Origin: Bacteroidales bacterium
Lineage (GTDB): Bacteria; Bacteroidota; Bacteroidia; Bacteroidales; UBA932
Direction: 5' to 3'
Assembly (NCBI GenBank): GCA_017458145.1
Contig: JAFTGA010000051.1
Location: 1 to 47,725 of the forward strand
DNA length: 47,725 nucleotides
A program made the position numbers and the translations under genes. Below, in pieces: positions 1 through 7,390 of this stretch. The notes beneath the pieces were generated by a model. It was given only the letters and a program-made list of their open reading frames with translations, was not told the DNA's origin and did no database searches. Positions within the stretch are counted from its first letter, which is position 1. Each line of letters starts with the position of its first letter.

Positions 1-90
1 AGCGCACAGGAGCGCACCCGCCGCGAGACAGCTGCCCGCGGCGACGGCCCAAGGCGCATCGCACCCCGGCGGCAACAGGGCCGCCGTCAT
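1..90 (-). CDS. Possible N-terminus of a membrane or secreted protein, cut by the window edge
   Basis: An open frame on the minus strand starts at ATG (complement of 88-90), with GGAG just upstream, and runs off the left edge after 30 codons. The visible residues are hydrophobic and rich in Ala, Leu and Gly, as in a signal or membrane segment, with nothing family-specific. I found no TAnnTTTG box in the expected place on this strand, so it may not be a gene. It would be divergent from ackA. Confidence 0.3.
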   Translation of the reverse strand, partial: MTAALLPPGCDAPWAVAAGSCLAAGALLCA

Positions 91-181
91 CACTCCTGCT
101 GAAAATGGGATTGAAACCGCCACGATATCTTTCTCCACGACCATTTCAATCGAATTTTTACCAAAATACGCATTATTTTCT

Positions 182-189
182 TAAATTTG
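182..189 (+). promoter_or_regulatory. -7 box of the ackA-pta promoter
   Basis: TAAATTTG matches the Bacteroidota -7 consensus TAnnTTTG and lies 32 nt before the ackA ATG in an AT-rich stretch. No clear TTTG -33 element is visible about 20 nt further upstream. Confidence 0.6.
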
Positions 190-221
190 TACGCTCTAGC
201 CAATATTTTTTATTTCAAGAT

Positions 222-1439
222 ATGATTATCCTTGTTATCAACTGCGGCAGTTCTTCCGTGAAGTATCAGCTTCTCGACATGAAGAACGATGATGTCTATG
301 ACCTGCTGGCCAAGGGCCTGGTCGAGAAGATCGGCCTGCCCGACGGCTGCCTGACCCACAAACCCACCGGCAAGGAGCCGTACACGGTGACGCAGCCCAT
401 TCCCGACCACAAGGTCGGCATGAAGCTCGTCCTGGACGCCCTGGTGGACCCGGAGCACGGCGTGCTGTCCAGCTTCGACGATATCGAGGCCGTCGGCCAC
501 CGCATCGTGCAGGGCGCCGATTTCTTCTCCGGCAGCACCCTCGTGGACGAAGACGTCCTCAAGAAGATCGAGATCTGCTGCGATTTCGCTCCGCTGCACA
601 ACCCGGCCCACCTGCTCGGCATCCATGCCATTTCGCACGTGCTGCCCGAAGTGCCCCAGGTCGTGACCTTCGACACCGCCTTCCACCAGACGATGGAGCC
701 GTACGCCTATATGTACGCTCTCCCGTATGAGTATTATGAGAAATACCGCGTCCGCCGCTACGGCGCCCACGGTACTTCCCACCAGTATGTCTCCCAGCGC
801 GGCGCCAGGCTCGCCGGCCTGGATCTCGCCCATTCCAAGATCATCACCTGCCACCTCGGCAACGGCAGCTCCGTGACCGCCATCAAGGACGGCAAGGTGG
901 TGGACACCTCCATGGGCTTCACCCCGCTCGAGGGCATGATCATGGGCACCCGCTGCGGCAACATCGACGCCAACATCATCCCCTATATCATGAAGAAGGA
1001 GAATCTCACTCCGGACGAGATGACCACGGTGATGAACAAGAAGAGCGGCTTCCTCGGCCTGTCCGGCAAGAGCTCCGACCTGCGCGACATGGACGCCGCC
1101 GCCAAGGCGGGCGATGCCCGCGCGAAGATCGTGCTCAAGAAACTCACCTACGACACCATCAAGAACGTGGGCGCCTACATTGCCGAAATGAACGGTGTGG
1201 ACCTCATCGTCTTCACCGCCGGCATCGGCGAGAACAACCCGCGCCTGCGCCGCCACATCTGCGAGAACCTTTCCTATATGGGCGTCAAGATCGACGCCGA
1301 CGCCAACGACGGCGCCCGCAGCAGCGAGACCATTATCTCCGCTCCGGATTCCACCGTCAAGGTGGCCCTCATCCCGACCAACGAGGAGCTGGTGATCGCT
1401 CGTGACACGATGCACATCGTCTCCGACCTCGAAAACTAA
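222..1439 (+). CDS. ackA: Acetate kinase
   Basis: Cytoplasmic enzyme that interconverts acetyl phosphate plus ADP with acetate plus ATP, the ATP-yielding end of acetate fermentation. The ASKHA-fold hallmarks are present: NCGSSSVKY near the N-terminus, the HLGNGSSV loop followed by TSMGFTPLEG and GTRCGNID, and FTAGIGENN near the C-terminus. The 405-residue length is normal. I chose the ATG at 222 because MIILVINCGSS is the family N-terminus; an in-frame extension back to 105 would cross the promoter. pta follows 12 nt later, the usual two-gene operon. Confidence 0.98.
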   Translation: MIILVINCGSSSVKYQLLDMKNDDVYDLLAKGLVEKIGLPDGCLTHKPTGKEPYTVTQPIPDHKVGMKLVLDALVDPEHGVLSSFDDIEAVGHRIVQGADFFSGSTLVDEDVLKKIEICCDFAPLHNPAHLLGIHAISHVLPEVPQVVTFDTAFHQTMEPYAYMYALPYEYYEKYRVRRYGAHGTSHQYVSQRGARLAGLDLAHSKIITCHLGNGSSVTAIKDGKVVDTSMGFTPLEGMIMGTRCGNIDANIIPYIMKKENLTPDEMTTVMNKKSGFLGLSGKSSDLRDMDAAAKAGDARAKIVLKKLTYDTIKNVGAYIAEMNGVDLIVFTAGIGENNPRLRRHICENLSYMGVKIDADANDGARSSETIISAPDSTVKVALIPTNEELVIARDTMHIVSDLEN

Positions 1440-1451
1440 TTACCGCACAAT

Positions 1452-2459
1452 ATGTCCCTTATCGACCAGATCATTGCGCGCGCCCGGTCCAACCGGCAGC
1501 GCATCGTGCTCCCGGAGTCCTTCGAGGAGCGCACCATCACGGCGGCCGACCGCGCCCTTGCGGACGGCCTCGCCGACATCATCCTCATCGGCAACCGCGA
1601 GAAAGTGCTCGCCTATGCCGCCGAGCTGGGTCTCAAGCACATCGACAAAGCGACCATCATCGATCCCGAGACCTCCGAAAAGACCGAAGCATACGCCCAG
1701 CTCCTCTTTCAGCTCCGCCAGAAGAAGGGCATGACGATCGAAGTGGCCCGCAAGACCGTCCTCGATCCCCTCTACTTCGGCTGCCTGATCATCAAGAGCG
1801 GCGATGCCGACGGCCAGATCAGCGGCGCCCTCTCCACCACCGGGGAGACCCTCCGCCCGGCCTTGCAGATCATCAAGTGCGCCCCCGGCATCACCTGCGT
1901 GAGCGGCGCCATGCTGATGATCACCCAGACCCCGCAGTACGGCGAGAACGGCGTGCTGGTGATCGGCGACGTGGCCGTGACCCCGGCTCCGGACGCCAAC
2001 CAGCTGGCGCAGATTGCCGTCTGCACGGCCCAGACCGCCAGGAGCGTGGCCGGCTTTGCCGATCCGCGCGTGGCGATGCTCTCCTTCTCCACCAAGGGTT
2101 CCGCCAAGCACGAAGTCGTGGACAAGGTGGTCGAGGCCACGGCCCTCGCCAAGGAGCTGGATCCGGCCCTCAAGATCGACGGCGAACTCCAGGCGGACGC
2201 CGCCCTGGTCCCGTCCGTGGGCAAGAAGAAGGCCCCCGGCTCCGAAATCGCCGGCCAGGCCAACGTCCTGGTGTTCCCGAACCTCGAAGTCGGCAACATC
2301 GCCTACAAGCTTGTGCAGCGCCTCGGAAACGCCGACGCCATCGGCCCCATTCTTCAGGGCATCGCCCGCCCGGTCAACGACCTGAGCCGCGGCTGCTCCG
2401 TGGATGACGTTTACAAGATGATCGCCATCACCGCCTGCCAGGCGATGGACGCGAAATAG
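1452..2459 (+). CDS. pta: Phosphate acetyltransferase
   Basis: Makes acetyl phosphate and CoA from acetyl-CoA and phosphate, feeding ackA directly upstream. At 335 residues it is the short, single-domain form without the N-terminal DRTGG and AAA regions of E. coli Pta. Family motifs visible are the VLPE N-terminal segment, SGALSTTGETLRPALQII, GDVAVTPAPDANQLAQIA and SFSTKGSAKHE. The gene starts 12 nt after ackA with no promoter box between, and is followed by a strong hairpin. Confidence 0.97.
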   Translation: MSLIDQIIARARSNRQRIVLPESFEERTITAADRALADGLADIILIGNREKVLAYAAELGLKHIDKATIIDPETSEKTEAYAQLLFQLRQKKGMTIEVARKTVLDPLYFGCLIIKSGDADGQISGALSTTGETLRPALQIIKCAPGITCVSGAMLMITQTPQYGENGVLVIGDVAVTPAPDANQLAQIAVCTAQTARSVAGFADPRVAMLSFSTKGSAKHEVVDKVVEATALAKELDPALKIDGELQADAALVPSVGKKKAPGSEIAGQANVLVFPNLEVGNIAYKLVQRLGNADAIGPILQGIARPVNDLSRGCSVDDVYKMIAITACQAMDAK

Positions 2460-2474
2460 ACGCCGCACCGGCAC

Positions 2475-2519
2475 AAGCAAAGGAGGATGACCGCCCAGGA
2501 CGGTCATCCTCCTTTGCTT
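2475..2519. terminator. Bidirectional terminator hairpin between pta and the GIN-domain gene
   Basis: Perfect 19-bp inverted repeat (2475-2493 with 2501-2519) around a 7-nt loop, between two convergent genes. The outer stem is A-rich on one side and T-rich on the other, so it can end transcripts from both sides. Confidence 0.85.
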
Positions 2520-2541
2520 TGGTCGCCGTGCTGCGCGCGGT

Positions 2542-3456
2542 TCAGAATTGCGCCAGCGTGGACCCGCGGGAGACGTTCTGCTCCGTGATGCGGAGCCCGG
2601 TGCCGCTGCGGTATCGGCAGGTGGAGGCGCCGGAGAGGCTGACGGAGAGTTCCTGCCGGACATGGATGATGGCGTTGGCGGCCCCGGCCAGCCGGATCCT
2701 GGCCCGGTCTGCCGGGACGTCGGAGGTGTTGATCTTGGCGGCCCCGGAGGCTTCGAGCTCCAGTTCGTCCAGGGATCCGGTCAGTTTGTAGTTGGCAGCG
2801 CCGGAGGCCTCGAGTTCGAGCCTGCCGATTTGTCCGTCCTGGGCCAGTTTGGCAGCGCCGCCCAGCTCGATATCGGCTTTCTTGACGGTTCCGGACAGGT
2901 TGGCGCCCGTGGCACCGGACATCTCGAGATCCATCTTGTCGAAATCTCCGGTGAGTTCCAGCTTGGCGGCGCCGCTGCAGCTGATCTCTGCTTCGGTGCC
3001 TTTGACCTGGAGTTTCAGGACTTTGGCCGCCCCGCTCAGTTTCATCTCAAATTCCCGGTGGGCATCGAATTGGCCGGAGGCGGTCAGGCGGGTGGCGCCG
3101 GACATTTCGAGGTCGGTGAGCTGGGGCATCGTCACGTAGGCCTTCACGGCATTGCGCCCGCTTTCCATCTTGATGCGGACGTCGCGCGGCAGGTCCCGGG
3201 TGCCAAGGCAAAGTTTTCCGTCCTGGACCTTGACTTCCAGATAGGGCATCACGAAATCGGGGGCTTCGACCCGGACGGAATAGTTGGCGCCCCGGGTCAG
3301 TTCAACCTGGTAGATCCACGAGACGTTGAGGCCGCGGAATCCGCTCAGGCGGTAGTCCTGGGTCTGTCTGGCTGCCGGTTCGGGAACGGACCCGGCGGCT
3401 GCAAGGGGGAGGGCGGCGAGCAGGGCCGCCGCGACGAGGGTGAGCATCTTTTTCAT
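2542..3456 (-). CDS. Secreted GIN-domain (DUF2807) beta-helix protein
   Basis: A 304-residue exported protein: residues 1-21 are a clear Sec signal peptide (MKKMLTLVAAALLAALPLAA). The mature part belongs to the head-GIN/DUF2807 family, often labelled putative autotransporter adhesin. It carries about nine repeats of roughly 20-22 residues, each with a small-residue turn such as SGATRL, SGAAKV, SGAAKL, GGAAKL, SGAANY, SGAAKI or AGAANA, as expected for rungs of a right-handed beta-helix. It is the last gene of the sigma/anti-sigma operon, 12 nt after the anti-sigma gene, so it may be a regulon output or a signal sensor. Its biochemical role is unknown. Confidence 0.85.
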   Translation of the reverse strand: MKKMLTLVAAALLAALPLAAAGSVPEPAARQTQDYRLSGFRGLNVSWIYQVELTRGANYSVRVEAPDFVMPYLEVKVQDGKLCLGTRDLPRDVRIKMESGRNAVKAYVTMPQLTDLEMSGATRLTASGQFDAHREFEMKLSGAAKVLKLQVKGTEAEISCSGAAKLELTGDFDKMDLEMSGATGANLSGTVKKADIELGGAAKLAQDGQIGRLELEASGAANYKLTGSLDELELEASGAAKINTSDVPADRARIRLAGAANAIIHVRQELSVSLSGASTCRYRSGTGLRITEQNVSRGSTLAQF

Positions 3457-3468
3457 CTTCGTTATGGT

Positions 3469-3969
3469 TTATTGTTTGTTTCTGAGCTGGCGTGCTCCGT
3501 CGAGCAATTCGCCGTAGTAGGCTTTGAGGATGCGGCTTTTCTCCCGGTCCGGGAGCTCGTCGGGGAGCTGTACGAAGAGCGGCACGGGCTCCTCGGTCAA
3601 CTCCGCCAGGGCGCTGTCCCACGCGGCGCTTTCCTCCGGCGGGAGGGTGTCGTAGAGCCGGGCTACGCGGTCCATATAGGCGCAGTAAATGGCAGCGGGA
3701 TCGTTGCCTGCGGCCCGGAAGCGGTCGCCGGGAAGCAGGAACAGGAGCGCTGTTGCGAAGGCGGCCAGGGCGAGCGTCCAGGCGGCGGGACGGCGGGAGA
3801 AGAGGGCGCGGAGGTTCCGGGTCAAGCCCGGAATGACTGCCTTGCCGCCCGGGGTGACGGTTTCCATTGCGTCCAGGCGGGCGAGGAAGCGTTCGCGGTG
3901 GCCGGCGGCGGGCTCGCGGGTATCGAACTGCGCAGCGTGTTCGCGGATGTATGAATCAAGTTCGGTCAT
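3469..3969 (-). CDS. Single-pass membrane protein, probable anti-sigma factor
   Basis: A 166-residue protein with a cytoplasmic N-terminal segment, one membrane helix at about residues 62-79 and a periplasmic C-terminal part. No strong family match is recognised. The anti-sigma role is inferred from its position: its ATG overlaps the sigma-factor stop by 4 nt (ATGA), the usual arrangement of an ECF sigma with its membrane regulator. Residues 45-53 (VIPGLTRNL) are encoded by a dispersed palindromic DNA repeat, just before the membrane helix. Confidence 0.75.
   Translation of the reverse strand: MTELDSYIREHAAQFDTREPAAGHRERFLARLDAMETVTPGGKAVIPGLTRNLRALFSRRPAAWTLALAAFATALLFLLPGDRFRAAGNDPAAIYCAYMDRVARLYDTLPPEESAAWDSALAELTEEPVPLFVQLPDELPDREKSRILKAYYGELLDGARQLRNKQ
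3815..3837 (-). repeat. Dispersed 19-bp palindrome, copy A, inside the anti-sigma gene
   Basis: The plus-strand core TTCCGGGTCAAGCCCGGAA (3815-3833) is a 7-bp inverted repeat with a 5-nt loop, followed by TGAC. It is read in frame as IPGLTRN. Copies B and C in this window each differ from it by one base in the 19-bp core. Confidence 0.85.
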
Positions 3970-4484
3970 ATCGGGTTCTTTTTCAGTTGTTCAATCAACT
4001 TGTTGCGTCCGCGGGAGCAGATCGAGCGGAGCGTCGTCTCTTTCTGGCCGGTCAGGGCGGCGATTTCTTCGTAGTCCAGTCCTTCGATGAGCACGAGGTC
4101 CAGGACCAGCCGGTAGGGCTCGGGCAGGGCGTCCATGGCCGAGCGGATCCGGGGGAGGAAGGACGGGGATTCCGGGTCAAGCCCGGAGGGGCTGTCCTGC
4201 GTGCCGGCAGGGTCCCCGGATTCCTGCCTGGCGTATTCTTCCAGGAAGGCCGTCTCGCGCCTGCGGCGGCGGAGCCGGTCGATCGAGGCGCGGATGCAGG
4301 TGCGGGCCAGCCAGGCGGAGACCTGGGCGCCGGAGGCGAACTCCCGCGGCTCCGAGACGAACTTCAGGATCGTGTCCTGCATCACCTCTTCCGCCTCGCC
4401 GGAGTCCCGGAGAATCCGCCAGGCGATGTTGTACAGCCGCCTGTGGTGCTCCATGTAGAATACCGTGATTTCCTGTCTGGTCAT
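3966..4484 (-). CDS. ECF-type RNA polymerase sigma factor (sigma-70 family)
   Basis: A 172-residue alternative sigma factor. Region 2 lies at about residues 8-75 (LYNIAWRILRD, EEVMQDTILKF and AWLARTCIRASIDRLRRR). Region 4 lies at about residues 115-168 (LPEPYRLVLDLVLIEGLDYEEIAALTGQKETTLRS, a helix-turn-helix). The linker is long and contains SGLDPES (residues 100-106), encoded by palindrome copy B. It leads the operon with the anti-sigma and GIN-domain genes. No TAnnTTTG box precedes it, which fits autoregulation through a different promoter class. Confidence 0.93.
   Translation of the reverse strand: MTRQEITVFYMEHHRRLYNIAWRILRDSGEAEEVMQDTILKFVSEPREFASGAQVSAWLARTCIRASIDRLRRRRRETAFLEEYARQESGDPAGTQDSPSGLDPESPSFLPRIRSAMDALPEPYRLVLDLVLIEGLDYEEIAALTGQKETTLRSICSRGRNKLIEQLKKNPI
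4169..4190 (-). repeat. Dispersed 19-bp palindrome, copy B, inside the ECF sigma gene
   Basis: The core at 4170-4188 differs from copy A only in its last base. It encodes SGLDPES in the linker between sigma regions 2 and 4, in a different reading frame from copy A, so the similarity is at the DNA level and not a shared protein motif. Confidence 0.85.
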
Positions 4485-4511
4485 TTCGGGTCCTTGTCTG
4501 ACTATATAACG

Positions 4512-4545
4512 AAAAACGAACCGGCTTGTTGCAGTCCGGTCCGTT
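4512..4545 (-). terminator. Terminator of the rsmD operon
   Basis: On the minus strand a 10-bp stem (4536-4545 with 4515-4524, one G-T wobble) with an 11-nt loop is followed by a run of five T (complement of 4512-4516). It overlaps the rsmD stop codon and lies 28 nt before the ECF sigma start, separating the two minus-strand units. Confidence 0.8.
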
Positions 4546-5078
4546 TATTTTTCAAAAAACGTGAAGTGTACGCGCCCGTAGGTCTTTTCCTTTTTAAACA
4601 AGGGATGGTCCCTGAAGCTGTGCCCGTCGCCGTGTTCCAGGATGAAATAGCACCCGGGGTGGAGCAGGTCACGCGCGAAAACTTTGTCCGGAATGCTCTC
4701 CAGCCCCTCCAGGGCATAGGGAGGGTCGGCGAAGATGAGGTCGAACTTCTCCCGGCAGATGGGCAGGAAGTCGAAGACGTTGGCGTGGACGGCCGTGACG
4801 TTGTCCAGGCCGAGCCGGGCTGCCTCCCGGCGGATGAAGGATGCGTGGTCGCGGTTCATCTCGATGCTGTACACGCGGGCGGCACCGCGAGAGGCAAACT
4901 CGAAGGAGATGGCCCCCGTGCCGCCGAAAAGATCCAGGACCTTCAGGTCCTCGAATTCGTATTCGTTGTCCAGTACATTGAAAAGCCCCTCCCGGGCGAA
5001 ATCCGTGGTAGGGCGGGCGCTGTAGCCCGCCGGGGGCTGGATGGTCTTGCCCTTGAGCCGTCCGCCGATGATTCTCAT
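4545..5078 (-). CDS. rsmD: 16S rRNA (guanine966-N2)-methyltransferase
   Basis: SAM-dependent methyltransferase that modifies G966 of 16S rRNA during 30S assembly. The 177-residue protein begins MRIIGGRLKG, the family N-terminus. It has the SAM-binding motif LDLFGGTGAISFEFASRGA and the catalytic DPPY motif (FADPPYAL). I chose the ATG at 5078, not a longer in-frame start, because it overlaps the upstream stop by 4 nt and gives the standard length. Confidence 0.95.
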   Translation of the reverse strand: MRIIGGRLKGKTIQPPAGYSARPTTDFAREGLFNVLDNEYEFEDLKVLDLFGGTGAISFEFASRGAARVYSIEMNRDHASFIRREAARLGLDNVTAVHANVFDFLPICREKFDLIFADPPYALEGLESIPDKVFARDLLHPGCYFILEHGDGHSFRDHPLFKKEKTYGRVHFTFFEK

Positions 5079-5533
5079 AGATAGACGACGGATTTGAAAT
5101 AGCGGTACATCGACAACTCTTCCTCGTCGGTCAACGGCGTGCGCCAGCAGATCGTGGATATCTCCGGATTGAGCTGGAGCGAACTGACGGACAGGAAGAT
5201 GTAATATTCCGCCGTGATGAAATCCCGGACCGGATAGCTGCCTGCGAGCAACAGGCTCTTCCCCTGGGCGATGACGATAAAGAGCCGGTCTCCGGCGATG
5301 CTGCACAGGATCTTGTTGTATTCCGGACAGTCCTGCAGCTGCATCAGCAACTGATAGATTCCGGGCTTTCCCTCAACGTCACTATCCCCGTCTACGGTAT
5401 AGACGAGGACAGCGTCGTATTGAGGTATTTCCAAGTGCTCTACGACATCTCCTTCCTGAATATCAGCCACTTCGGCCAGCGCTTCACGCGCTGACGCAGG
5501 GTTGAAGAACTGGGAAGGGACGAGGGTGAACAC
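5075..5533 (-). CDS. DUF3822 family protein, short form
   Basis: A 152-residue protein of a Bacteroidota family commonly found directly before rsmD. FTLVPSQFF near the start and the segment FITAEYYIFLSVSSLQLNPEIS match my memory of DUF3822 proteins. Those I recall are about 250-280 residues, so this one seems to lack the N-terminal third. The start is GTG, overlapping the upstream TAG by one base; no in-frame ATG gives a longer protein. Function unknown. Confidence 0.7.
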   Translation of the reverse strand: MFTLVPSQFFNPASAREALAEVADIQEGDVVEHLEIPQYDAVLVYTVDGDSDVEGKPGIYQLLMQLQDCPEYNKILCSIAGDRLFIVIAQGKSLLLAGSYPVRDFITAEYYIFLSVSSLQLNPEISTICWRTPLTDEEELSMYRYFKSVVYL

Positions 5534-6234
5534 TACTCCCAGTTGCCTGCGTTGTTGTTCGGGGCGGTGATGGAACCGACCTGCAGACCCTCATAGCGGT
5601 TGAGGTCGCGGCTCTCGGCGTCGAGGTTGATGCGGAGCTGGTTGTTCATGCCCTTGAGGAGGGACTTCCAGGGAATGCGGGCCTCGAAAAGGGGCACGGG
5701 CACACCGGACACCATCTTGGTGGTCGCTTCCATCTGGATGGGCTCCTTGCCGGAGAACGGGATATACTTGAGGGAATCGATGTTGAAGTCGGGACGGTTG
5801 TTGAACAGGGTGTCGCGCACAGGGATTTCCGTGCTCTTGGAGTAAACGACCTTCTGGCCGTTCTTGTAGGCCTCCTCCAGCTTGGCGGTAAGCTGCTCCG
5901 GCTTGAGATTCTTGTTGGCTTTCTTGATGGCTTCGGTGTTGATGACGGCGAGGGAGTCGTCCATGGAGCCGATCTGCATCACGATCTCCATCTTGCCGTT
6001 CTCATAGAACTGCTTGAGGGAGTCGACCGAGGAGTTGAACTTGCCGGTGACGGACTTGTACGCGACCTGCAGGGTACGGATGTCCTTGAGGCGCTGGACT
6101 GCGACAGCCTGGCGGCTGGCCTTCTCCTTGTTGAAGTTGACCGGCTGCATGATATTGCTGTACAGCAGGTAAACCAGGCCGGCGATCAGCGCGAGCAGGG
6201 CGACCTCAATGATAATCTTTACTACTTTGTTCAT
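5533..6234 (-). CDS. Conserved membrane-anchored protein of unknown function
   Basis: A 233-residue protein with one N-terminal membrane helix (about residues 8-27, VALLALIAGLVYLLYSNIM) and a soluble, probably extracytoplasmic domain starting with a helical region. The short hydrophobic N-terminal helix followed by RLKDIRTLQVAYKSVTGKF faintly recalls pseudopilin-like proteins, but I see no prepilin cleavage site. The ATG at 6234 was chosen because a longer frame would start in the promoter. First gene of the operon with DUF3822 and rsmD. Confidence 0.75.
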   Translation of the reverse strand: MNKVVKIIIEVALLALIAGLVYLLYSNIMQPVNFNKEKASRQAVAVQRLKDIRTLQVAYKSVTGKFNSSVDSLKQFYENGKMEIVMQIGSMDDSLAVINTEAIKKANKNLKPEQLTAKLEEAYKNGQKVVYSKSTEIPVRDTLFNNRPDFNIDSLKYIPFSGKEPIQMEATTKMVSGVPVPLFEARIPWKSLLKGMNNQLRINLDAESRDLNRYEGLQVGSITAPNNNAGNWE

Positions 6235-6270
6235 TTTATTGGTTAGTTTTATTTGATATCCAAAGTCCCA

Positions 6271-6301
6271 CAAAGTTAGGAAAATGATTTATCAAATGCA
6301 A
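6271..6301 (-). promoter_or_regulatory. Promoter of the rsmD operon
   Basis: On the minus strand TAACTTTG (complement of 6271-6278) fits the -7 consensus, and a TTG about 20 nt upstream (complement of 6299-6301) can serve as the -33 element. It lies back to back with the nrnA promoter. Confidence 0.6.
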
Positions 6302-6310
6302 TATTCTTAT

Positions 6311-6318
6311 TAAATTTG
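6311..6318 (+). promoter_or_regulatory. -7 box of the nrnA operon promoter
   Basis: TAAATTTG, 18 nt before the chosen ATG of nrnA. An in-frame TTG start at 6316 would lie inside this box and is therefore unlikely. Confidence 0.65.
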
Positions 6319-6336
6319 CAGAACTTTTTTGAGGCA

Positions 6337-7389
6337 ATGGAATTGTTCACAAACCCGGATATCCTGCGGCTGGAGGCGTTTTTCGCTGCGGCGGAACACG
6401 CCTGCATCGTCGTGCATACGCATCCGGACGGGGATGCGCTCGGCAGCGGGACCGCGCTGCTGGAGTATTTCCGCCGCTGCCGGGGTGTGCAGGCCATCCT
6501 CCTGCTGCCTGATTCCGCGCCGTCCCCGCTGGCTTTCCTGCTGCCCGGTTCCGGCGTGGCCGACGCCGCGCAGGATCCTGACGGCGCCGCGGCATGCCTC
6601 GCCGCCTGCGATTTGCTGGTCTGCCTGGACATGAACGGCTTCGGCCGCGCGTCGGACCTGGAAGGCCCGCTGCGCGCCTGCCGCGCCCGGAAGGTCCTCA
6701 TCGACCATCATCTGCATCCGGACCGGGAGGCGTTCGACCTGGTGTTCAGCCGGACGCAGGTCTCGTCTGCGAGCGAACTGCTCTACCGGGTGCTCCGCGC
6801 CCTGCCGGACGCCGCCTCCGGGCAGCTCCCCCTGCAGGTGCTCACGCCCCTGATGGCCGGGATGACCACGGACACCAACAACTTCGCCAATTCCGTTTTC
6901 CCTTCCACCCTTCAGATGGCCTCCGAACTGCTGGCTGCCGGGGTGGACCGCGACGCCCTGCTCGACCGGCTCTACCATCGTTACCGCGAGAACCGCTTCC
7001 GCGCCATGGGCGCCTTCCTGGAGCGGATGCAGATCACGCCGGAGGGCGTGGCGTACGCCATCCTGGACCGGGAATTCCTGCAGCGCTTCGACCTGCAGGA
7101 CGGGGAGTCGGAAGGGTTCGTCAACCTGCCGCTCGGCATCGGCTCCGTGCGCCTGAGCGTTTTCCTGAAGGAGGACGACGGGCATTTCCGGGTGTCGCTG
7201 CGCTCCAAGGCGGGCGTGTCGGCCAGCCGCCTGGCGGCGGAAGCCTTCCACGGCGGCGGACACGAGTGCGCGGCCGGCGGCAAACTGTATTTCCCCGAAG
7301 ACATTGCCGCCCCGGCCGGAGCGGCGGACTATATCCAATCGGTGACGGCACGATTTATGCGGAATCCCGGGCCGTCCCGGACCGAATGA
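6337..7389 (+). CDS. nrnA: DHH/DHHA1 phosphoesterase (NrnA-type oligoribonuclease / pAp phosphatase)
   Basis: A 350-residue cytoplasmic, Mn-dependent phosphoesterase family member that degrades very short RNAs and dephosphorylates 3'-phosphoadenosine-5'-phosphate. Motif I is HTHPDGDALGS, motif II the CLDMNGF region, motif III LIDHHLHPD, and the C-terminal DHHA1 domain has GGGHECAAGG. The exact substrate cannot be read from sequence. It begins a four-gene run with an FKBP lipoprotein, a MATE exporter and a kinase-like protein, with gaps of 1-18 nt. Confidence 0.88.
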   Translation: MELFTNPDILRLEAFFAAAEHACIVVHTHPDGDALGSGTALLEYFRRCRGVQAILLLPDSAPSPLAFLLPGSGVADAAQDPDGAAACLAACDLLVCLDMNGFGRASDLEGPLRACRARKVLIDHHLHPDREAFDLVFSRTQVSSASELLYRVLRALPDAASGQLPLQVLTPLMAGMTTDTNNFANSVFPSTLQMASELLAAGVDRDALLDRLYHRYRENRFRAMGAFLERMQITPEGVAYAILDREFLQRFDLQDGESEGFVNLPLGIGSVRLSVFLKEDDGHFRVSLRSKAGVSASRLAAEAFHGGGHECAAGGKLYFPEDIAAPAGAADYIQSVTARFMRNPGPSRTE

Positions 7390-7390
7390 C

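Noticed and set aside
210-1415. Long minus-strand open frame opposite ackA
   Set aside because: Shadow of a GC-rich coding gene; its product is low in family features and biased to Val, Gly, His and Asp. The same applies to long antisense frames over leuS, gyrA, dnaK and the barrel gene.
7366-7389. Possible fourth copy of the 19-bp palindrome at the end of nrnA
   Set aside because: It shares only a CCCGGG core and nearby GAATGAC; the stem and loop do not align with copies A-C.
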